A stretch of 14,925 bases of DNA from UBA7656 sp040755335 (lineage in GTDB: Bacteria; Acidobacteriota; Blastocatellia; UBA7656), in assembly GCA_040755335.1 (NCBI GenBank), contig JBFMAU010000156.1, forward strand, positions 1 to 14,925. Reading direction: 5' to 3'. The number at the start of each line of letters is the position of its first letter. Position 1 is the stretch's first letter. Below are positions 1 through 5,125 of this stretch, in pieces. Below the pieces are notes generated by a model. That model saw only the letters and a program-made list of their open reading frames with translations. It was not told the DNA's origin and did no database searches. Position numbers and translations under genes: made by a program.

Positions 1-66
1 ATCGAAGAGAATAAACCTGACAGGCGTCATTGAAAAAGATCGCAGCGATGATTATCGAGATGGGGC

Positions 67-103
67 AAAAAAAATCGGCAGAGATGAGCTTCCATCTCTG
101 CCG
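67..103 (-). terminator. Rho-independent terminator after glnA
   Basis: Read on the minus strand, an 11-bp perfect stem (CGGCAGAGATG at 76-86 on the plus strand, CATCTCTGCCG at 93-103) with a 6-nt loop is followed by A and then eight T residues. It begins 26 bases past the glnA stop codon and is the textbook layout of an intrinsic terminator. It marks the end of the minus-strand nitrogen cluster. Nothing else is recognisable in bases 1-66. Confidence 0.93.
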
Positions 104-129
104 GATAGCGAAGGTATGCGAAGAGCGGC

Positions 130-1533
130 TTAAACGTCGTAGTAGAAAGCGAACTCCAGCGGGTGGGGTCTCATGCGAACAGGGTTGATCTCCTTTTCGC
201 GTTTGTAATCGATCCATCGCTGTATCAGCGCCTCAGTGAACACCTCGCCTTTGAGCAGGAACGAGTGATCGAGTTCGAGCGCGCGGAGGGAATCTTCCAG
301 AGAACCGGGCAGGCTCGGCACTTCGGCCAGTTCCTCCGGCGGCAGATCATAGATATCCTTGTCGAGCGGCTGACCCGGATCGAGCTTGTTCTGAATGCCG
401 TCAAGTCCCGCCATCAGCATGGCCGAAAATGTCAGATAAGCGTTGCACGAAGGATCAGGAAAACGGACTTCCAGTCGCTTCGCTTTCGGGCTTTGCGAGT
501 AAAGCGGAATGCGGACAGCCGCCGAGCGATTGCGCTGCGAGTAGGCGAGATTGACCGGCGCTTCGAAACCCGGAACGAGTCGTTTGTAGCTGTTCATCGT
601 CGGAGCGGCGAATGCCGCAAGGGCCGGAGCATGCTTTAATATGCCGCCGATGTAGTGCAGCGCCATCTCTGAAAGCCCCGCGTACTGGTCTCCCGCAAAG
701 AGCGGCTTTTCTCCCTTCCACAAGCTCTGATGGCAATGCATGCCGCTGCCGTTGTCGCCGTAAAGCGGCTTGGGCATAAAGGTCGCCGTCTTGCCTGCGC
801 GGCGCGCGACATTCTTCACGGTGTATTTGAATATCATCAGGTTGTCGGCGGTTCCGAGCAGAGTGGAGAAACGAAAATCGATCTCGCACTGTCCGGAGGT
901 GGCGACCTCGTGATGATGGCATTCGACGTGAAGACCCGCAGCTTTGAGCGTCGCCGCTATTTCAGAGCGGATGTTGTGAATCGTGTCGAGCGGGGGACAC
1001 GGCACATAGCCTTCTTTTGCGCGAATGTGATAGCCCGTCCCCACTGCGCCGCTCGCCCAATGGCCTTCGCCGCTTTCGAGCGTCACTCCGAAATTGTGGC
1101 TTTCGTTCGTAAACGACACGCGATCAAAGATGAAGAACTCCGCTTCAGGCCCGAAATAGGGAGTGTCGGCGATGCCCGTGAACTTCAAATAATCCTGCGC
1201 CCTGCGGGCAACGGCGCGAGGATCGACCCAGTAGCCTTCTCTCGTCACTGGATCGGCGATGTCGCATATCAGCACAAGGGTCTTTCGATCCATGAACGGA
1301 TCGATCCAGTAGCGCGACGGATCGGGAATCATCAACATATCGCTCTCGTTGATGGCCGCCCATCCGCGTATGCTCGAAGCGTCGAAGCCGAAGCCATCCT
1401 GAAAGGAGTCCTCCGACAACTCTTCAATCGGAAATGAAAGGTGCTGCCACGATCCGACCAGGTCGGTAAAACGCAGGTCGACGAATTCTGCCTTTTCAGC
1501 AGCAGCGAACTTTAGAACTTCTTTTGCACTCAT
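130..1533 (-). CDS. glnA: Glutamine synthetase, type I-beta (adenylylatable)
   Basis: It makes glutamine from glutamate, ammonia and ATP in the cytoplasm, the first half of the GS-GOGAT cycle whose second half is encoded by gltB here. The 467-residue product has the usual length for dodecameric GS-I. Visible motifs are the latch DGFGFDASSIRGW (46-58), FGPEAEFF (128-135, metal ligands E130/E132), EVATSGQCEI (209-218), KPLYGDNGSGMHCHQS (255-270), the flap NSYKRLVPGFEAPV (314-327) and NRSAAVRIP (335-343). IYDLPPEE places Tyr395 where enteric GS is adenylylated, so the I-beta class fits; the adenylyltransferase gene glnE is not in the window. I chose the ATG at 1533 because AGGAGG lies 5 nt upstream; an upstream in-frame start would add ten residues across that ribosome site. 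It is the last gene of the cluster and is followed by a strong terminator. Confidence 0.97.
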   Translation of the reverse strand: MSAKEVLKFAAAEKAEFVDLRFTDLVGSWQHLSFPIEELSEDSFQDGFGFDASSIRGWAAINESDMLMIPDPSRYWIDPFMDRKTLVLICDIADPVTREGYWVDPRAVARRAQDYLKFTGIADTPYFGPEAEFFIFDRVSFTNESHNFGVTLESGEGHWASGAVGTGYHIRAKEGYVPCPPLDTIHNIRSEIAATLKAAGLHVECHHHEVATSGQCEIDFRFSTLLGTADNLMIFKYTVKNVARRAGKTATFMPKPLYGDNGSGMHCHQSLWKGEKPLFAGDQYAGLSEMALHYIGGILKHAPALAAFAAPTMNSYKRLVPGFEAPVNLAYSQRNRSAAVRIPLYSQSPKAKRLEVRFPDPSCNAYLTFSAMLMAGLDGIQNKLDPGQPLDKDIYDLPPEELAEVPSLPGSLEDSLRALELDHSFLLKGEVFTEALIQRWIDYKREKEINPVRMRPHPLEFAFYYDV

Positions 1534-1563
1534 GGTTCCTCCTGTGATTTGAGATTCAAACAA

Positions 1564-1580
1564 TCCGAAAACTTTTCGGA
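1564..1580. repeat. 17-bp AT-centred palindrome upstream of glnA
   Basis: TCCGAAAA and TTTTCGGA flank a single central base, a perfect 8-bp dyad about 30 bases before the glnA start codon. A second short dyad (GGAGC/GCTCC, 1581-1591) abuts it. The position would suit an operator or an RNA hairpin near the glnA ribosome site. No -24/-12 promoter was found in this gap. The function is unknown. Confidence 0.4.
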
Positions 1581-1599
1581 GGAGCGGCTCCGCGCCGTC

Positions 1600-1668
1600 C
1601 TCTGCGTCCTTGCGTCGCGGACGGGTGACGAATGTGCAGTAAGGGCAGGCTCTCGCAAAGACGCAGAG
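1600..1668. repeat. 15-bp inverted repeat between porin gene and glnA
   Basis: The arms CTCTGCGTCCTTGCG (1600-1614) and CGCAAAGACGCAGAG (1654-1668) pair over 15 positions with one mismatch, which becomes a G-U pair in a minus-strand transcript; the loop is 39 nt. The right arm starts 9 bases beyond the porin stop. There is no T-run, so it does not look like a terminator. The CGCAAAGACGCAGAG core looks to me like a dispersed bacterial repeat, which is recollection rather than a search. It could stabilise or process the porin-glnA message. Confidence 0.5.
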
Positions 1669-1677
1669 ACCGTGCGC

Positions 1678-3045
1678 TCATTGATCGCCTTTCGAACTGA
1701 AAGCATAGACCAGGCCAAAACTCAGTGTGCTTTGCGCCTGGACCAGGCGGCCCGTCCGCTTGCTGAAAAAATCTGTGTCGGAAAAATCCCGTCGGTACTC
1801 GAATCGCGTGAGCAATCCGCCGTTGATTTTCTGCTCGCTCGTAACGGTCAGTTCCTTGACCGTCTGCCGCGCGCCGGTGGTGAATCCGTCGTGATCGTCG
1901 TACCACTCGAAGCGCGGCGCGAAGGCGAACCAATGATTCGCCTGAAAGCGCGCGTAGGCCGCAACTCCCTGCCAGTGAACCCGCGTTCCGGCGACAGTGT
2001 CCCATCCGTAATCATAGTTCGCCATCAGGCTCACACGGTCGTTGGCCGTATAGATGGCCGTCGTGTCGAAAAGGTGTCGGAAGTCGTCGTTGTTGTCCGA
2101 CTGCTCAGGCCCGGTCATGTAATTCTGAATCAGAGTGAGTTTGGAATTGGGTTTGACGATGGCCTGAACTCCAACCGTCTTGCCTGTGTTGTTGTCGACG
2201 ACATTATTCCAGCCGTTGACCACAAATCCCGCAAGCGTGAATTTGTCGTTGAATGGATAGGTTGCCCGCATGCCGAAATGATAATAAGGAATCGCCAGCG
2301 CAAACATCAACGAGCGCGAGTAATTCCAGTTGTCCTTCGTCTCTATGACTTCGGCTCCGTGCTGGGTGACGAACTTTCCGAAATCGATCTGCAACCCGTT
2401 GCCCGCCGGGGCGAGATAGCTCAGGTAGCCCTGCTGGAGATGCCTGAAGATATCCGAGCCGCCCGGTTCGAAGGAATGCACCAGTTCGGTCGCTGGACCG
2501 AAATCGAGGTCTGCGCGAAAGCCCAGCCTCGATTCGGGAGTGGGCTTCTTTTCGAGCGCGATCTCGACGAGGTTGAGCGCGAACTGATTGTGACGGGTGT
2601 CGAAGTTGCGCAATTGCGCGTCTGCCTTAGGCTGGTTGAAGTTATAGCCATAGTAGCCGTCGACGAAACCCATCACTTCGGTGCTTCTGAAGAAGGAGAG
2701 GATGCCGTTATTGGCTTTCTTCTCCTCCTCCGACTTATCATCTCGCGCTTTGGGCGGGTTTACCGGAAGGGCCGCCGTGACGGCTTCCGCCCTTTCGCTT
2801 TTATCTGCACTTGCGCGGCTCTGTTTTTCCTCAAGCTCTTTAATGCGCCCTTCGAGCCGTTTGATAGTAGCCATCATTTCTTCGAGCGTCATCGCATCGC
2901 CTGAAGTCCTGCCATCGCTTGCGGGCTTGATGACGGCGGGAGCCAAGCCATCGTTTTGTTGAGCCATCGCTTTTGGCATCATCACCATCATCATGCTAAC
3001 CATCATCGCGCATGCGCTTAGAGTTCTACTCCCTTTCCTACTCAT
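1678..3045 (-). CDS. Outer-membrane beta-barrel porin, BBP2/OmpL-like
   Basis: Predicted 455-residue outer-membrane channel. Residues 1-28 form a signal peptide (basic start, methionine-rich core, AMA|QQ cleavage site). A short charged helix with coiled-coil character (about 52-75, ending IKRLEGRIKELEEK) follows, then a linker rich in Lys and Glu, then from about 122 a barrel of alternating aromatic strands beginning EVMGFVDGYYGYNFNQP and ending near LSFGLVYAF. The GFVDGYY...YNFN opening, the N-terminal coil and the length are typical of the putative beta-barrel porin-2 family. It lies between amtB and glnA on the same strand, so a role in nitrogenous solute entry is plausible but inferred. 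The ATG at 3045 is preceded by GGAGG with 5-nt spacing; an in-frame GTG two codons upstream lies inside that site. Substrate unknown. Confidence 0.85.
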   Translation of the reverse strand: MSRKGSRTLSACAMMVSMMMVMMPKAMAQQNDGLAPAVIKPASDGRTSGDAMTLEEMMATIKRLEGRIKELEEKQSRASADKSERAEAVTAALPVNPPKARDDKSEEEKKANNGILSFFRSTEVMGFVDGYYGYNFNQPKADAQLRNFDTRHNQFALNLVEIALEKKPTPESRLGFRADLDFGPATELVHSFEPGGSDIFRHLQQGYLSYLAPAGNGLQIDFGKFVTQHGAEVIETKDNWNYSRSLMFALAIPYYHFGMRATYPFNDKFTLAGFVVNGWNNVVDNNTGKTVGVQAIVKPNSKLTLIQNYMTGPEQSDNNDDFRHLFDTTAIYTANDRVSLMANYDYGWDTVAGTRVHWQGVAAYARFQANHWFAFAPRFEWYDDHDGFTTGARQTVKELTVTSEQKINGGLLTRFEYRRDFSDTDFFSKRTGRLVQAQSTLSFGLVYAFSSKGDQ

Positions 3046-3050
3046 TTTCA

Positions 3051-3166
3051 CCTCCGTATTTGCATCCGCAGCGCGGCGGTTCGCTCGGTGCGCCTGTGGC
3101 TGCGACTCAGGTCGCAGGCCGGGTTAGCTTTTACCCGCGCGGCCACACCGATGAACTTGCAAATAC
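3051..3166 (-). promoter_or_regulatory. Candidate structured 5' leader of the porin gene
   Basis: On the minus strand GTATTTGCA (plus 3158-3166) can pair with TGCAAATAC (plus 3056-3064), a perfect 9-bp closing stem. Inside it are CGGTG/CACCG (plus 3146-3150 with 3086-3090), a 5-bp hairpin (plus 3120-3124 with 3133-3137) and a 7-bp hairpin with a CTGA tetraloop (plus 3100-3106 with 3111-3117). The 3' arm of the closing stem touches the Shine-Dalgarno GGAGG (3051-3055). This multibranched layout is what a translation-controlling leader would look like. I do not recognise it as a known riboswitch class. A possible -10 (GATAAT on the minus strand, plus 3178-3183) would start the RNA just before the closing stem, but I see no good -35. 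Confidence 0.4.
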
Positions 3167-3230
3167 AGAGGCAGTTCATTATCGTTTGAAGGCCGTTGCG
3201 CAGGTATCTATCGGATCATCTGAGCGCGGT

Positions 3231-3283
3231 GTGGGGAGGTTTTTGAGTTGTGGTCTCCAATCACTGACTCAAAAGCCCCCCAC
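3231..3283. repeat. Long imperfect hairpin between amtB and porin gene
   Basis: GTGGGGAGGTTTTTGAGT (3231-3248) and ACTCAAAAGCCCCCCAC (3267-3283) pair almost throughout around an 18-nt loop. The structure starts 32 bases after the amtB stop in the minus direction. No T-run follows on the minus strand; on the plus strand it is followed by ATTTTCC. It may slow, terminate or process the amtB message before the porin gene. Confidence 0.5.
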
Positions 3284-3314
3284 ATTTTCCGCCAGAGTTC
3301 TCATCAATCTCGCC

Positions 3315-4664
3315 TCAACCATTCGCCGTGCTTGCATTCGGCTCCAGTATCGCGTTGCCCTTACTCAGAGCAGGCGCAGATTCGAAGGGAGGAGGCAGCG
3401 GGCTTGGGTATGCTTCCATTCCATGCTCTCCAGTGTCCAGTCCTTCGAACTCTTCTTCTTCGCTCACCCGAATCCCCAGAGTCGCTTTCAGCAGTAGCCA
3501 CACTATGGAACTGACCGCTCCGACAAGCGCGCCTATCGCGCCTATGCCGATGAGTTGCGAAATCGTTTTGGCTGATCCGCCTCCGAAGAAAAGACCCCCG
3601 TCGCTTGCCAGCAGCCCGACAGCAAGAGTTCCCCAGATGCCGTTGACCAGATGCACGCTTATCGCGCCTACAGGATCATCGATCCTGATCTTCTGATCGA
3701 TTACGATAACGGCCAGCACGACCAGCACGCCCGCCACTGAGCCTATGATGATGGCGCTTCCGACCCCTACGGCGTTGCAACCGGCAGTGATGGCCACAAG
3801 CCCCGCAAGCGTGCCGTTCAATATCATGCTCAGATCGGGTTTCTTGAGAACTATCCACGAAGTGGCCGTGGCGAGAAGGCATCCGGCTGCTGCTGCCATA
3901 TTAGTGTTGAGCGCGACTTTGGTGATCATAGCCGCGTCGGCTGCCATCGTGCTTCCGGGGTTGAAACCGAACCAGCCCAGCCAGAGGATCAATGTTCCTA
4001 AAGTGGCCAGACTCATGTTGTGGCCGGGAACAGGGCGAATGCTGCCGTCTTTTCTGTACTTGCCAAGCCTCGGCCCAAGTATGAGCGCGCCCGTCAAAGC
4101 CGCCCATCCGCCTATGCTGTGAACGACCGTAGATCCGGCGAAGTCTGCAAACGGAACCGACAGCTTCGCAAGCCATCCTCCGCCCCACGCCCAGTGACCG
4201 CCTATCGGATAAATCACCGCGACGAGTGCGAAAGAGAAAACGATGAACGAGATGAACTTGATTCTCTCGGCGACTGCGCCGCTGACGATAGTGGCCGCAG
4301 TTCCGGCGAACACGAGTTGAAAGAAAAACTTTGCATCGAGCGGAACGCCTGTCCAGTTGAGTGCTGAAAAGATACCTGAATAAGCTTCGCCCGTAGCGGG
4401 GCTGTTGTCCGGCCCTTGCAGGAACCAGCCCGTAAGACCGGCGAATCCGTTGCCGTCGCCGAACATCAAACCGAATCCCACGACCCAGAACGCAATCGAG
4501 GAAACGGCGAACACGATGAAATTTTTGGCCAGAACATTGACGGCGTTCTTGGCCTGACATAAACCTGTTTCGAGCATCGCGAACCCTGCGTTCATAAAGA
4601 ACACAAGGCAGGCGGTGACGACTACCCACAAAGTGTCAACGATAACTCTGGCGTCTGCATCCAT
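3315..4664 (-). CDS. amtB: Ammonium transporter, Amt/AmtB family
   Basis: Inner-membrane trimeric channel that conducts ammonium/ammonia. The 449-residue product starts directly with a hydrophobic helix (WVVVTACLVFFMNAGFAMLETG) and shows about eleven membrane segments. The two pore histidines are H182 (in STVVHSIGGW) and H338 (in GAISVHLVNGIWG). The signatures FQLVFAGTAATIVSGAVAER (115-134) and GFNPGSTMAAD (233-243) are also present. The cytoplasmic tail carries VSEEEEFEGLDTGEHGMEAY (400-419), the conserved Amt C-terminal region that takes part in regulation by PII, which is encoded by the gene just upstream. A further 30 residues rich in Pro, Ser and Ala have no visible motif. There is no separate cleavable signal as in E. 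coli AmtB. The ATG at 4664 has AGGAGGAG about ten bases upstream. The linked PII gene argues for classic nitrogen-status gating. Confidence 0.96.
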   Translation of the reverse strand: MDADARVIVDTLWVVVTACLVFFMNAGFAMLETGLCQAKNAVNVLAKNFIVFAVSSIAFWVVGFGLMFGDGNGFAGLTGWFLQGPDNSPATGEAYSGIFSALNWTGVPLDAKFFFQLVFAGTAATIVSGAVAERIKFISFIVFSFALVAVIYPIGGHWAWGGGWLAKLSVPFADFAGSTVVHSIGGWAALTGALILGPRLGKYRKDGSIRPVPGHNMSLATLGTLILWLGWFGFNPGSTMAADAAMITKVALNTNMAAAAGCLLATATSWIVLKKPDLSMILNGTLAGLVAITAGCNAVGVGSAIIIGSVAGVLVVLAVIVIDQKIRIDDPVGAISVHLVNGIWGTLAVGLLASDGGLFFGGGSAKTISQLIGIGAIGALVGAVSSIVWLLLKATLGIRVSEEEEFEGLDTGEHGMEAYPSPLPPPFESAPALSKGNAILEPNASTANG

Positions 4665-4689
4665 TTTCCTGACTCCTCCTCAAAAAAGG

Positions 4690-4763
4690 TACAGTAGGCT
4701 GCCAGCCTGCTGGTTCTTCAAGTTTCATGCTTTCAGGCGAACAGGCTTGCCGATGGTTGTACA
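4690..4763. repeat. Dispersed palindromic repeat, copy upstream of amtB
   Basis: The core AAGTTTCATGCTTTCAGG (4720-4737), then ACAGGCT (4741-4747) and TTGTACA (4757-4763), recur in the same order upstream of gltB (12723-12769). This copy has an extra dyad, CAGTAGGCTG C CAGCCTGCTG (4692-4712, one mismatch). On the minus strand that dyad is followed by TACC, six T residues and then the amtB ribosome site, so it could act as a weak attenuator in front of amtB. The element fills most of the 112-bp PII-amtB gap. Confidence 0.6.
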
Positions 4764-4776
4764 AGCGAGCGACTGA

Positions 4777-5115
4777 CTAAAGCGCAAGCTCGCCGCGCTC
4801 GCCCGTGCGTATGCGCACGACCTCTTCGACGGGGATGACGAAAATCTTCCCGTCGCCGAACTTGCCTGTTTTGGCGGTCTTTTGTATCGCGTCTATCGCA
4901 AGATCGACCATCTCTTCGGGGATGACCACTTCGATCTTCACCTTGGGAACAAAATCGATCTTGTACTCGCTGCCGCGATAAGTTTCCGTGTGTCCTTTCT
5001 GCCTGCCGAAGCCACGGACTTCGGTCACGGTCAGACCCATAACACCTATCTCCTGAAGAGCGTTCTTGACCGCATCGAGCAGATGCGGGCGAATTATGCT
5101 TTCAATCTTTTTCAT
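4777..5115 (-). CDS. glnB: Nitrogen regulatory protein PII (GlnB/GlnK)
   Basis: Small trimeric signal protein of 112 residues, the standard length. It binds ATP/ADP and 2-oxoglutarate and reports nitrogen status to channels and regulators. The T-loop is intact with YRGSEYKIDF at 46-55, so Tyr51 is the uridylylation target of the GlnD encoded just upstream. The other signatures are TVTEVRGFGRQKGH (29-42), TGKFGDGKIFV (83-93) and RIRTGE (101-106). Asp54 is GlnB-like by the E. coli rule, whereas linkage to amtB points to the GlnK role, so the sub-family name is uncertain. The ATG at 5115 follows AAGGAGG with 4-nt spacing. The glnD stop codon (TGA) runs straight into this ribosome site, 10 bp before the start, which indicates coupled translation. 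A longer in-frame reading would overlap glnD and is unlikely. Confidence 0.96.
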   Translation of the reverse strand: MKKIESIIRPHLLDAVKNALQEIGVMGLTVTEVRGFGRQKGHTETYRGSEYKIDFVPKVKIEVVIPEEMVDLAIDAIQKTAKTGKFGDGKIFVIPVEEVVRIRTGERGELAL

Positions 5116-5125
5116 GTTTCCTCCT

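Noticed and set aside
1549..2904. 451-codon plus-strand ORF antisense to the porin gene
   Set aside because: It is the complement of a porin with signal peptide and barrel pattern. The translation has no coherent signal, motif or hydrophobic pattern.
3051..3166. Porin leader as a glutamine, cobalamin or cyclic-di-GMP riboswitch
   Set aside because: None of the conserved loops of these classes that I recall could be found in the sequence, so only an unnamed structured leader is proposed.
4665..4776. Sigma-54 promoter before amtB
   Set aside because: The TGGCA on the minus strand near 4700 lacks a GC dinucleotide at the required 10-base spacing, so no -12 element exists.
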